Positions 1 to 14,600 of a stretch of 64,000 bases of DNA are shown here, piece after piece; position 1 is the first letter of the stretch, and every line of letters begins with the position of its first letter. Source of the DNA: Stichopus chloronotus (lineage: Eukaryota > Echinodermata > Holothuroidea > Aspidochirotida > Stichopodidae); assembly GCA_021234535.1 (NCBI GenBank), contig CM037843.1, positions 23,901,911-23,965,910 on the forward strand, given 5' to 3'. The position numbers and the translations under genes were made by a program. The notes beneath the pieces were generated by a model that was given only the letters and a program-made list of their open reading frames with translations, was not told the DNA's origin and did not search any database.

Positions 1-146
1 CATATGCTGATAGCAAATGATCAAAACAAGAGATTCTGAATTAGGAATAGATACATGACTAATGAGGCTAATTAGAAGTATTGTCATGTGTAATTGTTTC
101 CTTCAAACATGTCACAAAATGAACAATATCAACTCAATGAGCCTCT
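1..146. mobile_element. Right-hand fragment of TTAA element family 3
   Basis: The bases ending CAATGAGCCTCT directly before TTAA (147-150) match the right end of the complete copy at 33492-33872, and the preceding stretch with GTCATGTGT and ATCAACTCAATGAGCC is also shared. The left limit cannot be set: it is either near 60 or outside the window. Confidence 0.5.
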
Positions 147-3100
147 TTAACTTGTTATTGAAGATCTGTGTAGGATACCAGGAAAGCAATACTTGTTGAC
201 GCCAAATAGCTCCCTGAACTATGAACTGCAAGCTTCTCTGCCACCACACGGTGTCCGTTGCGCATTATGTGATAATTACAAACATGCGTAAATCATCAAT
301 GTCGTGAGTACAGCACATTCTCTGAACACGCAGCAACACTAAAACCCTGCAGTCACACTGCCGCATTAGTTATCATTTGGAAATGACGGAATGTAGCAAA
401 GATCTATCTTGGGATAGGAAGGTATGAGCTACACTGTAGCATGATGATGAAACAGCTGGCATGATGAAATTTTGTTGACAGTAAATGCTTTTTTTTTTCT
501 TTTTATCTACAGTACTCTTTTCATCATTTATTTTAATATCCCTGGATCTGGGAAACTTTCCCTTTTGTCAGTAGATGTAGGTATAGTATTTATTTTGACT
601 TACTCCACTTGGGAAGGCTGCCAAGTAGATAACTGACACTTAAAGGGAAATAAGGCCTTTGTTTTAGAGAAAACAGGCATACTTGTAAAACCAATGTTTG
701 TGGACACAGAATGATAGATTTTTCAAAATAAGGATGGACAGTGGTCCTCTTTTCAGGAAAATAGTTTCTAACAGATTGAAATGCAGTTATTTGTTGTTCA
801 ATAATAATTTGTTCACCCAAACTTTTCAAAATTCAAATGATGCATCTTCCGTTACTCATCACATGCATAATGTTTTGAAGAGATGAAGCTTTTGCAGATG
901 ATTATTGTTGAGACTGAATGGTTGAACAATGAATGAAAGCTATTTTCTTAGTATGCCATGTTGGTATATTCTAAACGCCCTATTTCCCTTCAAGTACGAA
1001 AGCTTGCTTTACAGCAATGATACAAACCACAGGTGTCTTTGAGCAGACTGGATAAACTGACCAATCCTTGCATGAATCATTTTGCCAATTAAACAGATCT
1101 ATGTTGAAAAATTGGTACATTGGTAGTAGTAGGAATGGGGGAATGGGGCAAGGTAAGGGGTTCAGCACAAAGAAGGCACTTGTGGAGTTACACTTCATAG
1201 TAAGTACTTTAAATTGATAGTTAGCATGAACTTAAAGCGATACTTCCTTTGAATTACAATAAGAGAAATTGACAAGAAAAAATTTCAAGGTAATTGTAAA
1301 TGCTGGTGCTCATCAGTTAACAAACCTCAGTAATATCGATACTACAGGATGTATCTCAAACCCGATGGCAAGATAAATAATGTAAGCATACTTCCATGGC
1401 CTAGAGTAAAGTCTTTTCAAAACATTCACCAAGAGCAAGAGGTTTTTCTCTTTTCTTGTAATCTTTCATGATACAAATTTCTGTCACTGTGCATGTAACA
1501 CACAACACAGCTGCAAGTCATCAAGGCTGCACAAAGAATAACAATTTATTTATAAACCTACAAGAGTGAAAAAAAAAAAAGTGATAAAAAATAACCCATG
1601 GATGCTCTCGCATATACCTCATCACAGCATTTGTGCCACGTATTTCACTGAGAGTGAGCAAGAGGGCGAAACATCACAGCACTCCATAGTGACACAACAG
1701 TTACTGCAAGCCATGCCAATGACTTGAACACTAACTGCACAGTATCAGTTATACAGACTGTACACTGCTAGGGTCACAGTCTCAACACGTGGCAGGCAAG
1801 GCTGCACTGCCAGGATTAGCTTTTTACAATCATTGATTGACTGGCGGGGAAGTAGTAGTGGTTTTAATTAAGATGGTAAAGGAAACATGTGCCACGGCAG
1901 TAAATCTTCATCGTCGTGCAGAGCAATCGTCTCTGAGTTGTATGTTAGAACTGATAATAATTATTGATTGAAAAAACAAGATGGGAATGATGATGGCAGT
2001 TCACAAATTATCGACAAGTTCGAGAGACGGCCATTATTCTCACTTCCGATGACGTGATCATCTTTCTTAGCCCCACTCTTCCTATTCTTTTCTTTCTTGC
2101 CAGAAACAGCCTCAATGATAGTACAAACCAAATCCACTCACAGTTACAACTAACTGCAGAGTGTGTGATAGATGGTTTTCCTCCTTCATTACAATCCACC
2201 TCCCCTTCTGCCCCTCCCCATGCCTTCACAAACGCACCCAAAAAGCATGAAACATGTATTCCTACAGATTTTGCAACCATGCAGATTTAACTTTCCCAGT
2301 AAAAAGATGATATGGGGTGGGAGGGGGGGGGGGTGAAGAATAAGCTAGAAGAGGCAAACCTTAAATCAATAAGTTCTGTTTACTGGAAGATTCAGTATAA
2401 GCAGCAGCCAGACATTTTAAATGAGGAAGTGCGTTTGAACAAACTAATGATGACAGTTTTTAAAACTAACATAAACTGGAGTAAAATGGTGGATTGCTAG
2501 AACTGCATTGAGAAAAATCAATGCACTTAATTGCATTCTCTCCACTGTTGAAGCTCCAAAATTCAAACTGTTTAACCAACTGTAATTTTCAGGGACATAA
2601 TAAAACCGACTGCCAGGTCTGTCTATCATCAACCCCCCCCCTACAAAAATCATACAAACAAAAATTCAATGTTCATGCTTTGTTTGGCTTTCTTGATAAC
2701 CTGATTGAATGACTCTAACCTCATCAACAAATCTCCTAACACTCTACAGGAAATAATAATCTGCACTGTGTGCTCTCATTAATCCCCAGGTCTTCATCTG
2801 TGGAGAAAATCAACATCAAGTTGCAGGGCAAGTACCCCAATGAGACACTCGATAATCATTGTCCCTCTACCTTGTGCAATTTAGTACCACGCACCTTGTG
2901 GAAAAACAACTTGGCTATACTCCACGGAGCTTTCACTAACTCACTAACCATTGAGTGGGGATATCCTGCATATTTTGGCACTGTACCAAAAAAACTCGAC
3001 AACAGCTTTGGAACCCTGCCTGGAAGCTAGCAGGGAAACAATTCGGAGGTGATCTGAACTATATACCAATGAGCAAATAGCAATGTAAAGAACGACCTCT

Positions 3101-5525
3101 GGGAGCCTCCTTAGATTCACTGTTTAATATTCTCAATCACTGCACAAACTCACAGATTTACCTGAGCAGAAGAACAGTTTTCACTTTAAGTCTAAATCTG
3201 TCTTCAATAGTCTATCGCTTTTAGTGAACGATCTTGTCCCAATTTTTATTAACAATATGCCACACCATTGTCTTTTTCTTTTATTTTGCTGTTTAACAAG
3301 GGTAAAGAGCAGCCTATGCGTGGAAAAATTCCTTTCACCTGTACTTGTGGCAGTGAGTGCTTAGAAATGGCAGAGTATCTATCACAGGACACATTTGTAA
3401 AAGGAATTTTGCGGGGCTGAAGGGCAGTGTCTCTTTGCCAACTGTAGACTGAATATTGAAGGCTTGTAATAAGCTAACACAACTGCTGAAGTCAAGTATC
3501 ATAATCATGCCAGCTTACTGGCAAGAGAATGGTTTTAGCTAACAGAGAATGTAGATACCTTACACACAATTAAGGCACAAGCAAAAAAGTCAACATGATA
3601 CCGCAATTTTCCAATTTTCGTGGCATAGCAGTCTTTCCTGGAATACTACAGCAGCTTACAGGGAAAGCACTGTGAGAGTTCATGAGAGTTATCTGTACAA
3701 CTGTATTTGCACAGTATTGCCAAAGTTTCGCCTGCAAATACGTTGGGGTGATCAATGTGTCTAAAAATCATCTGACTTTAAAGCTGGAATCTAAGTTGAA
3801 AATTCGTCAGTGAAAGTCAAATTCTGTGGGAATATGACATAGCCACTACAAGCTAACATCGTTAAAACTCTGCATTTTATGAATTATTTTATTTGTATGA
3901 ATATTCACTTCCATTCCCAATTGGTCTGTTTGATTTTAAGTAACAGCAATTGACTGCGATGTTTTCGTGGAGAGTCTGCGGGCTGTAGGGCCAACCAATT
4001 TTCATATTAAAATATCTGACAGATTAGTGCATAGTTTTACTTTCAGGTTTTGTGACATGTGATCTTTTCCTCTCTTTCCTGAAGCACTGACGAAGAACAA
4101 AAAAAAGATGACTAGGTGATTGCCAGAACAAGTCATATTCCAGCTGCAACTGTATTACAGAGATGAATTTTTCTTTTAAGCAAGTATATATACCATTAAA
4201 CCTAGCCTATCTGATGTTTATCAATTCATTCTTTTAAATATTCAGAGCTCCCTTTCAGGCTTCTATATTTTTAACATCAAGTAAGTAAGTTAACCAATGC
4301 AATATCAGTCTTTGGTACAAACAGTCCCAATTAACTACCAAAATTTGTGCCATTTGCTGCCACTAGGTATTCTCTACCCTCACATTTTCAAGGATTTTTC
4401 TTTTCAGGTGTAAGGCCACCAGCTGGATGACTCACTAGCTCTGGATCCAGGGTTCTATAAATTCTGTTCGTGTATATCTGGAAATCAACACCATTATTCT
4501 ATAAAGCCTGACAATTCTGGCAACATGCCTGTACTATTAAGGGAAACCTACAAATTCAATTTTTCAGAGTCAGCGTACAATATATACTTACTGTACATCT
4601 AGATGAGTATGGATGTTTCTTTTAATATGGTCCATCAGTATAGACCTGTGTAGCTAAGTTACAGTTGCTTGCAAAGAGGGAGTCTAAAGGATTTGAAATT
4701 CATAAGTCAAAGTTTTCTTCATATTTAAGTTTCTCTCTGGTAAGACTACTGTACCTCTGCCCAAAACTCACTGACATGAAATGGTGCATGTAACTAGTCA
4801 CACAACCTGTTGAAAGACTTTTGGATGACCAATTCAGATTAATAAATCTGTAAATTAGTTGATTTGGCTGTTTCTGTTTTCTTTTTTGCACATCTCTGAA
4901 TTCCTAATGAAACCATAACACTTTGAATTTGAAAGAGATTCAGAACCTCAAAACTGAAATATATGTCACCTGTAACTTTGTGCATGGGCGTACGGGCTTA
5001 TGAATAGCAACCTTTAAAGTCTACCTGTGGGTAAATCAGACAGCAAAATGTACGAATACTCGCACATTTTTTTTTGAGACAGACGGAGAAACATATGCTT
5101 TGTTGATTGCCTTTATATGAACACTTGTTTCAAAATTCAAACTGACGATTATGGAGGTGCCATGCATTAAATTTGTTCCAGAGCACAGATAACCACTGTG
5201 CCATTGTATCAAAGCATTAAAGACCTTTCATGACCAGAAATGTAGCAGGCTAAGACCTTATCTGGCTCAGGAATACTTTGCAGAAGACATTCAACAAACG
5301 TTTCTATCAAACGTGACCAAAAGAATAAAACATATAGGACTCTCCATTTGGTCCTCCTCATCTCTTCCATCAGTATCGACCAAGAGATCGTTAGAGTATT
5401 CCAATGGGGACAACTGAAGGTACTACATCACACAATAACCAAGAATTGAATCAATCCAATCTTCCATACTGCATATCCCCCCCCCCCTTCCCACCGTGTG
5501 AATAGTCTGTGAGGGTGGCTTTAAC
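147..5525. other. 3' flank of the gene, no coding signal
   Basis: Apart from one TTAA element (644-989), short homopolymers (an 11-base G run at 2323, a C run near 2633, an 11-base C run at 5477) and possible minus-strand poly(A) signals, I see no gene. Part of this may be 3' untranslated sequence of the minus-strand gene. The short open frames overlap each other on both strands and lack splice or start support. Confidence 0.5.
644..989 (+). mobile_element. TTAA element family 1, copy A (346 bp)
   Basis: Left flank TTAA (640-643), left end AGGGAAATAAGGCCTTTG, right end AACGCCCTATTTCCCT, right flank TCAA (990-993, a one-base decay of TTAA). The interior shares long stretches with the copies at 9541, 44425 and 50141, including GATGCATCTTCC and ACTCATCACATGCATAATG. 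It has no coding capacity. A non-autonomous terminal-inverted-repeat element; the TTAA duplication suggests piggyBac-type mobilisation (inference). Confidence 0.85.
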
Positions 5526-5680
5526 TTAAGAATTCACAGATCTTGCAGGAGATGAAGGGTCTTTCTGTTCAATGAAACCTTGTGAGCTCAAGGCAAACAG
5601 AGGAGGGGCAGCCTCTGCATTCATCTGGCTGACATCAATATCGACGGTACATGATCTATGGGGGTCCCTGCCTCCCCAGT
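5526..5680 (-). CDS. Candidate terminal exon (50 codons and stop)
   Basis: Encodes WGGRDPHRSCTVDIDVSQM and, further on, APPLFALSSQGFIEQKD, ending PARSVNS and TAA. Composition and codon choice look coding. Two acceptors give the same frame. TTATAG at 5681 fits phase 1 after candidate exon 5. A stronger polypyrimidine acceptor ending AAACCAG at 5724 fits phase 0 directly after exon 4 and would extend the exon to 5723, adding about 15 residues. Either way the C-terminus is the same, which raises confidence in this segment. Minus-strand poly(A) signal candidates lie at 4621-4626 (ATTAAA) and 3888-3893 (AATAAA), but I cannot choose between them. Confidence 0.5.
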
Positions 5681-8600
5681 CTATAACACTTTGGCATTTA
5701 ATAATCAATATGACCTGCATTGTCTGGTTTCAAAAGAAGGAAAAAGGAATCAACACCAGACAATGATGGCCAGTAAGAGTTAACTTGCGCACCCCTTGTG
5801 CAGCACATGGTTTGTACTGTGGACTGTCCTTAATGTCTTCCCCGTGCCATACTGTAAGTTGCATTCTAAATTAAAAAAAAAATATATCAAAAATGCACCC
5901 ACAGGCCACAGAGGACACTACAATCAACAGTCACAAAGCCCGTGCCTACTGCAGGAACTGATAGGCCTACACCACTCCGTGGATGACAAGGAAGACCAAA
6001 CCAAAGTCCAAGCGTCGTCAGAGACCAACTGACTGGATGTCAATTAGGTCTCGCTCCTGGTGTTTACTTGCCAGGGTCATGCCAAGCTTGAAGCCATCTT
6101 AGCAGATTTTACATCAGCAGGTCTACCATTTTGTTTGAGAAAAGAAACATTTTTTTTTTGCCACTAATCTGACTTGACAACCTCAGGGGGAGATGACATT
6201 GCCTAAAGATTTCCAGTCAAATCATCCTCAGTCACCTACAGGGCTGTGGTTTTCTGCAAATATTGTTTGCACTTACATATGGGTTGCTTCAAAACAGAGA
6301 GAGAGAAAAAAAAGGGGGTTCTCAAAAAGGAAGCAATGTTCTGGACTTGCAGGCTTGCTTGACTCATCGATCAATGTGTGAAAAGTATTGATATTCCTTC
6401 TCTTTTCTTTTTCCTTTCTTGCATGAGAAGTTACCTGTCTATGAAAGTGCAAGACCCACAAAGTAAGGATAACATGAACTTTTGAGTTCTTTAACAGTGT
6501 ATTGTACGATGAAAAGTTCTTTGACACAGACCATGCAGAGAAAGAACTATTCAGATATATACAGATGGCCAATGAGGCACACTAAAACTCGCCATCTGTG
6601 GTCATTTTAATAGATTCCTTCAGGAGCACCCTACTGCTGTTCATTGTTGTCAAATGTACAACCAAAAATGAAACCTTATGTAGAGGGTTTTGCCTCAATG
6701 TGAGAAACTGTTTTAAGGAACTAGAGGCATTTGCAGCACTTAAGCAGACCTTGCTGTCCAGTACCCAACTCATCCATCTAGATGGGTATTCCTTTGACAA
6801 ATATTTTCTTCACTTCGCAATCCTACAGGAGTCGTCATGCTTATCTTTCAGCATCTCTCCACAGGGAGAAATCAGAACCAACTGACTTGAAAAACAGATT
6901 TGGTTTCTTTTTCCAAAACTGTTGACACAGACAACAATAAGTGAAACTCATTCACTAAGCAGGATTTACCACATCCTACCTAACTGTTGCTTACAGAACT
7001 TTCCTTACATGTTTGATCATGTTTAAATGGGCAGTACATGTTATGAGATTGCATGTCCATTTTCTGACTGGACTGTGCTTGCCTTGTTCAAACTGAAAAA
7101 TGTAAGGCAAAAATGCAGACCCCACAAGGACAATCAGCTTGCCACTTCTTGACAATACCAAGTCTAGGGTCGAGTCAGGTACAAAACATGGATCTGATCT
7201 TACAGGAAAGAAAATCGTTCCTGACCAGCACCGGCTTCCCCACTGCAGGCTGGCATCTCCAGGTTGAACATGTTGACCACAGATCACAGTCACTATCTTC
7301 GTGTGAAGCAATACTTTGTTGATCGTCCTTGGGCATCCAGGTCTGAATACAATGCAGTTACTGCAATAATGCTGGTTGCAGATTACTTTGCCTGAGAGGA
7401 GACTTTACAGTGCAGGATTACTACAACTTTTCCTGTTCTTCCTGTACACAACATTTCACTCGAAAGACCTCAATATCAGCTCACATCATCAGCCACATGC
7501 CATCCATAGATGTTTTTAAAGGAAAGGCAATCAGGCTACTCAAAGTAACTAACTTTTTTCATTTTTAGTTTAATGATTTCCCTCTGTTTTCTTCTATTCA
7601 TTCTCCTTTTTCTATCTCTTGGGGAATGAAGGACTATCATGATTGTTTGAATTAACCTCTACAAGAAAAACTGTAAAAGCTTTCTGTGTACAGTATGCAA
7701 GAGTACAACACAACCTCCCTACAAGAACAAAAGCATTTGTAATATTTCTTCCACAGACAACATCATAATCGCTGCAAATGCAATCAGCAAACTCTAGGCA
7801 AAGAGAAACAACATAACTCCTCCGCAAAAGCAACAGCACAACATCTCTGCGAGAACAACAGCATTGACCTCTGTCATAATGCAACATCAAAATCTCTGCA
7901 CAGGGGCACTGTCAGGGGTCTAATGATTGTGAGGGAGGCACATATTGCCATATGTCTATAAGAGGATACGACATATCAGGCGGGTGCCAAGAATTTCAGC
8001 AGGAGGGGTCTGGCCTGAGGGTGAAGTGGTGAAGCTTCTAGCACCACTATTGGCTAAAGTAGAGCATACCAGACAATTTTTCAGACAATTTTTTGCTTGA
8101 AGAAACAGCATTTTCAAGAGCATTTTTCTGTTCATTTTTAGACATTACCCCATCCCCTACAAATAAATGCAGAGTGTTTTCAAGCAAGTTATTTTTTTGG
8201 TCATGACATGACTGGGGGCATGTTTGCACATCACCCCTCCCCCCAGGCATCCATCCATGGCAGCATCACTGTCTCTGCAAGAGCAACAGCTTGATCTCTC
8301 GATAAGAACAACAGCATACTGTAAATCTTGGACAATTTTCTGCATGAGCAAGGTCATTGCTGATATGCAGGCTAAACCCCCCCCCCCCCACCTCCTCATC
8401 AAGACCTTGTAATTTTTTAGTTGCCCTAGGGGCATGGAAACATTTACTGTTAAAATGAAAAAAAAAAAAAGGAGTATTACCAATGACATTTTAATACAAA
8501 TACTCCAAGGAAATTAGGAGTTCATAGTACCGAGACATATTTTGGTACAGATTCTCTGGCTAATAACAAAAGTGGGAATGATCCCCAAACAACCTTCACT

Positions 8601-11600
8601 TACAGTACAGAATGCCAGCAATTTCCTGGTCTGCATTATACTCTATTGCTGCTGCGAAAAATTTCAGATGGTATAAAAACTTCACACAGGACATCAGGAT
8701 TCAGCACTGCCATCTTGGTTCATGGAATATATGTTTTACTTCCTGATTACTTTTCAAGTTTATTATTGGTCCACAAATTGGGCTGACCAGAAAATCAATG
8801 TCTGAAAAGAGCTCAAGAGAAACTCCTGGTAGAAAACCTTTCTACCCTTGCAATATAAAACTTGAAATATTTAACTAGACTGTTTACAAGCAAAGAATGG
8901 ATGTGACTGCACCCCACTTCATCAAACATGTCCCATTTTAATGATAGATGAAACCCCTTGTGGTATTTCATTCCGGTAATTCCACTTAGGCTATATTGAC
9001 ATATGCAGCAGACTCTTTTTGGTTGGACAGACGAGAGAAAATGTCGATGTACGAAGAAATTTTACTGAATGCAAATAGATCCATGTCCTACGGTTATCTT
9101 ATCGAATCAAAATGCACATGATATTTCTTTCAAAGCTTTTTCATTTTCTCCCAAGTAAAACATTACCTCTGCACAGCTCATGTCAGATCTAAATCCTAAG
9201 ACGGGTTACGGGTTACAGTAGCAACAGAGATGTATTCAAGCCTAAATACTTTTGTCTGGTTAACCTACTATACTGTGTTGCAGAGCAGTAGTATTTTCCA
9301 TTGCATGCAATGCTCTGCACATTGACAGGGACAGAAAGCAGTACAAACTGACATGGTTTCCTCCTTGTGGCCAAAACCAAAACAAGATAAGGCAACAAAA
9401 AAAAAAGGAAAAAGAAAAAAATTCCAATGAAAGGTTAGTTATGTTTACAATCTACTTTGGTGTAGTGTTAATCAGGGGTGCAGTGAATATAGTACACACA
9501 GCACTGTGAACTGTGGGGAGTGCAGCCTTTGTGTATTTAAAGGGAAATAGGGCGTTTAGAATACACCAACATGACATGCAAAAGAAAATAGCAGTAATCA
9601 TTGTTAAACCATACAGTTTCATCAATAAACATTTACCAAAGCTTTATCTTCTTAAAACATTATGCATGTGATGAGTAATGGAAGATGCATCATTTGAATT
9701 TTGAAAAGTTTGGGTGAACAAATAAGTGTTGAGTAACAAATAACTGAATTTCTATCTGTGAGGAGCTTATTTCTTTTAAAGAAGGCTACTGTCCTTCCTT
9801 ATTTTGAAAAATCTATCATTATACGTCCACAAACATTGGTTTCAAAAATATAGATGTTTTCTCTCAAACAAATGCCCTATTTCCCTTTAATCAGATACTG
9901 TATGATTCACCACCCATTGGGAAACAGTCCACACAGTTTATCACACGGCAGTAGGTCACGATCAGCTAGCTACCCAATTCTTTACAGAGTTTGCACACTA
10001 CAGTATCTGCATCTGGTTTGCTAGCATTCACAGTCAAAAGTTGAGAGCCACTGTTAAAGCACACATGAGACAATGAAACAGCAACTTTCCCGTCCTCACT
10101 TTCGTCAAGGTGTAGTCCATTGTCGAGAGAGGCAGAGCATAAACTCCAGAAAGTACTTTTGAATCAAAACTGGCTGCAAATAAGTTACACTTAGTCGCAC
10201 GTTATCAATAGAAGTGAAAGCTATGAGAGCCATTTAAATGATTCACTCTACAGTTCACATACTTTCAACTAACTAACTAATGGCCAACCATGCATGCTCT
10301 GCGATGTAATGCACAAAACACTATCACTTCAAAATAGCCATATATGTTATAAGCACTGTAACAGATGTTGATGTTGCTAGGGCCCTTTACAGGCAGTAAT
10401 GTCAGTGAGATCAATGAAGTTGTCAAGTCTGTTTTGGAACCCTGATCACTTAGAAGCCCCCTCAGAAAATTTGCAAAATTTATGCCCAAATAAAGTTATT
10501 TCAATAGAATGTTGGGCCTAGCCAGAGACTTATGAGTTCATGTGTATTTAGTATCTGCAGTAGGTAATGTTAGGTCCTCTGGGAAACCTGAGCATAGTCA
10601 TCCATACAGTTATCAAGACCATGTGGTGTAGGTGCTGACTTACTCTGCCCAAGGCCCCTAATGCTCTGAGGGTAGAAAGTTAGACTGCTTGATATAGTTT
10701 GTGGCATGGGGCCTTGTTCTGCAGAAGAATTGTGAATAAAGGTAATTCAATCAATTTTTAGGGACCCCTAAAACTGCATAGAAGTAAAAAATGTGTATAA
10801 TTTTGCTCTTAAAAATCAAAAACAAAAGACAAACAGATATGAAGCAATGTTTTTAGTTTTTTCATACGACATGTAAGCTTCCCATTCTGATTCCAACTCA
10901 TACATTCTCTTATCAAGCACTGGTGCAAGCACTATCTACAGACTTTCCATTCTGCTGCACACTCTTGAGAAAAAAAATCCCATAGATCCAACACGATATA
11001 AAAAAATTAATACACAAAAAAGAAAACAAATATTTCCTTCCCATCCAGTTTGTTTTAACCACATGTCTGAGTATGATGTCCAAGCAGGAAACCGTTCTAA
11101 AGTGACTAAACTACAACAAGGCCAGTGTCCAAAGGAGAAAGCCAAGCCTACTTTTGAACCTTCTCTTCATACTTTGTTTGTGCTTTTAGTCATTCTTCTA
11201 CCACCAACCTTCTCCTACCTTTCTTTCCTTCAAGGGTGTTTCAGAAACAGCTGAAGCAATGCTACTGTTAGAGCAATCCCCTTCAAAACATTGATGGAAA
11301 CTCCCCACTGTGATTGGATGCTCTCCAAGCAAGACTCACAAAATGGTGTTCACCTTTCACCTTACTGTACAAACTGCTGTATCCTTAGAGCAGAAAATTG
11401 TGCCTGGGAAGTCTACATCAAAATGTACTAATCTGCAGGTAGCATAGGCTGCACTACTACAGTAGCACAGTTTGTCTCCACCAACCAATGAACCCCTCAT
11501 TAGCCTTAGGTCATGTGGGTCCATAGTGAAAACAGAAAAAGAGAATTCTAGTCTCATTGCCACTGGCATCCTTTAAACCGTGTAATATCAAGATACTAAA

Positions 11601-14600
11601 CATGCAACTATTCAAACATATAGCCATGTTCCCATTTTGAGTGAATACTGTGGATCTTGATCTACCCTGGTAGATCAAGTTTAATTGCCCTGATCCAGAG
11701 CCGTGTCCACATTTCAGTGAGCATGGTAGATCAACGTGTTTCATAAACAACTGCACAAAAGTGAAAGGTCACCGCTGCACTGTTTACAACATATGTTACC
11801 TGCTTTACACTGCACAAACACACATGTACAACATGCTCAGTTCGATATTTGCGACTGCATACTACAGTATATACACTATACACCGCATATGGAGACGTAA
11901 TATGTATGTATCACAAGTAAAGGGCTTAGCCTATCTTTCCAGTCGCTCAAAGACTGTAAGTTACTATTACCAATAGGATATCAATTATCAATTCATCAAT
12001 TATTGAGCATTTTGCAATATGAACACAGACACTGCTGTGTTAGCAAGTTTGCAACTCAGTTGAGAGCTTTTCTAAGATGTAAGCAGACCTGGCAAATGCA
12101 TTGCTGATTCAAAGGTGTAACTTTTATCCTTCAGTGTGGCAAAGAAGCCAGTTCAACATAGGCCTGAACCGCCTATAAGTGACCTCATATAAGCCTAGAA
12201 TTACTAAAAGTACGGCAGTAACTGATGTTAACAATTGCCTTTTTGCAACAAGTTGTCAGTCAGTGGTCTTACTTATCTCAGTGGTCTTACTTATCGACTA
12301 CAGAGAAATTAAAGAGTAGAAATAAATCAAAGAGCAACATACAAATAATAAGTAAATGAACAGTGTAATTTCCAATTAATTTTAAGAAAATGGCCAGTTT
12401 TAACATTAGCGCAGCTAGCTAGCACACAGTGTAAATTTGTTCTGTACCCGCCTGCATTTCAGTGCTGCCGGAAAGCAAATTCACGCCAGGAAGGAATAAA
12501 CCAGAGATCCAGGGTCACTGGATCTATTGATTATGTTCACATTACAAACTTTGATCCAGCACAGTTCATCCGATCTACCCCATTTGTGTGCATCAAAACT
12601 GGTACATCTTGATCTTGAGTGAGTGTTGTTGATCTGCGTTCCCAGTAGAGTTTGATCCATCGTGGTAGATCAAGATCCACCACACTCACTCAGATGGCAA
12701 CACAGCTACTGTAACTATCTCACGAAAATCCGCTAACGTCATCAACTATGACGACAGGGCTGACTTTATGCAACTGATGTCACTGAACAAAACCTACTTA
12801 CTGTTGGGTGAATGATTCCTTCAACTTCTAGAGTATAAAATCCACCAAATTTCACTTGTCAGCCACTTTTCACCTGACAAAAGTATTGCATTTCTCCAAT
12901 GTCTTATCTTTTTTTTCTTATTTTCTTTCCAATGCAATATTATAGAGATGCACTGTCCCTGAGGGCTTGGGGGATATCAGTGTCATGGCTTTGTTTTTTT
13001 TACAACAAACCTTTTGAGGAACTTGAGTTGATGGTTCCTTCATCATCTACAAGCCATCTTCCACAGAGATTAAAATAGGGCCTCAACAAAAAGGTGAGAT
13101 TTAGTTCAGTCCTTTCAATCAACAAGATGGAAATAGCAGGGAGCTGGAAATATTTCCCTTCCAATCCCTGCCTCACCTCAAAAACTTGAGGGAAAGGTAT
13201 CTGGCACCTTCCTGAGCTGACACAAACCAGATGTTCCTGGATGACTGATATAATAGACCACTAAATATTCGGGCACCATGAATTAAGTCGTGCTAAAATC
13301 TATTACCCCAGCCTTAACAAAACATATCTCATGGGTGTAATGCTGGAAAACTATAAATGAAAGATTTGGTTTCACACAACCTAGAGCTAAAAGAGTTTGT
13401 TTTTATCTGACAATACCATTTGCCCATGAGAACATTTCCAGATGGGGTCAATAATCACTTTGGGTTGTTTGTGATTTTTCTTTGCCCACACACACACACA
13501 CACACAGAGCACTCAACAATGTCAGCCAGAAGAGGGGTGGATCTAGTGTGGGAGAAACAGGCAGTACAAAGGAAGGTACAAAAAAATCTAGGGACATGAC
13601 AAATACTGTAAAGAAATAGTCGAACAGCTAGGGTCATATGACATTGTTCTTCGTCTTGTACATGATGTTCCATTATATAACAGATGCAAGTAATGATAGC
13701 AGTTTTTGACCATTTGACTAAAACATACAGTACTTAGCATTATCACAAATATTTTCACTGGTATGCTTTCTCATGTGATCAGAGACATTGCTTGATAGAA
13801 AATCAACAGGTAAAACCATGCACTTTCACATGACTGACTCAGGCTGGCTAAGAAACATTCAAACCTTGCAGAGGCTTGCATGGTGACACTTACAAAGGAA
13901 TAGTGACAGTACCCTGCTTCACTTATTTTCAGTATGTAGTGAGTTGCAAATAACTGGCATAGTCCATAAATCACTGTTGCAAAATCGCTGCATCACTCCA
14001 ATATCTGATGAGTATTATCATTTTTGGCTTTCTTTGAGTAACGTGGGCAGTAAATCTAACGTTGTTTGCCAACAATCGTACCAAGTAGTAATACGAATGA
14101 CAGATCAAACACGACATGCTCTGCAATTCCACCTCATTCCACACACAGATCAGGAAGTAAAATGGCTGAGTGATTTGTTACCAATATGGACAAAGCAACC
14201 TTGGGCACAGGGACTTTCCGACATTCCTTCCACGCCTACCAGAAAGGTCTACCAGTACTGATTACTAACTATGTGACTTTATTAAGACGGTCAAATCAAA
14301 GTCAAGTTTTCAAACGTTCAGTGATCAAGCTATATCTATAATCTGTTACTATGGTTTGGCCGCAAACAAACTTGCTCTTCATGTAAACAAATTAATATCA
14401 CTCTACTTGAACATTTTAAGAGAGTTTGCCGAACTTGTGCTGACATTCCATGAAACTTTACCCTTTAGAAAAGCCATAGGAAGTATTTACTCGACAAGGG
14501 CTATGTACAGGCTACATACTGAGTAATATTCTGTGAGTTTCTTGAAATCCTACGTACCGTAACCTTACAAACAAAGACATTATACAAACCACTGCAAGTC

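Noticed and set aside
6991..7311. Minus-strand open frame of 106 codons
   Set aside because: It overlaps candidate exon 5 in a different frame; the exon 5 frame has the right splice phases and this one does not.
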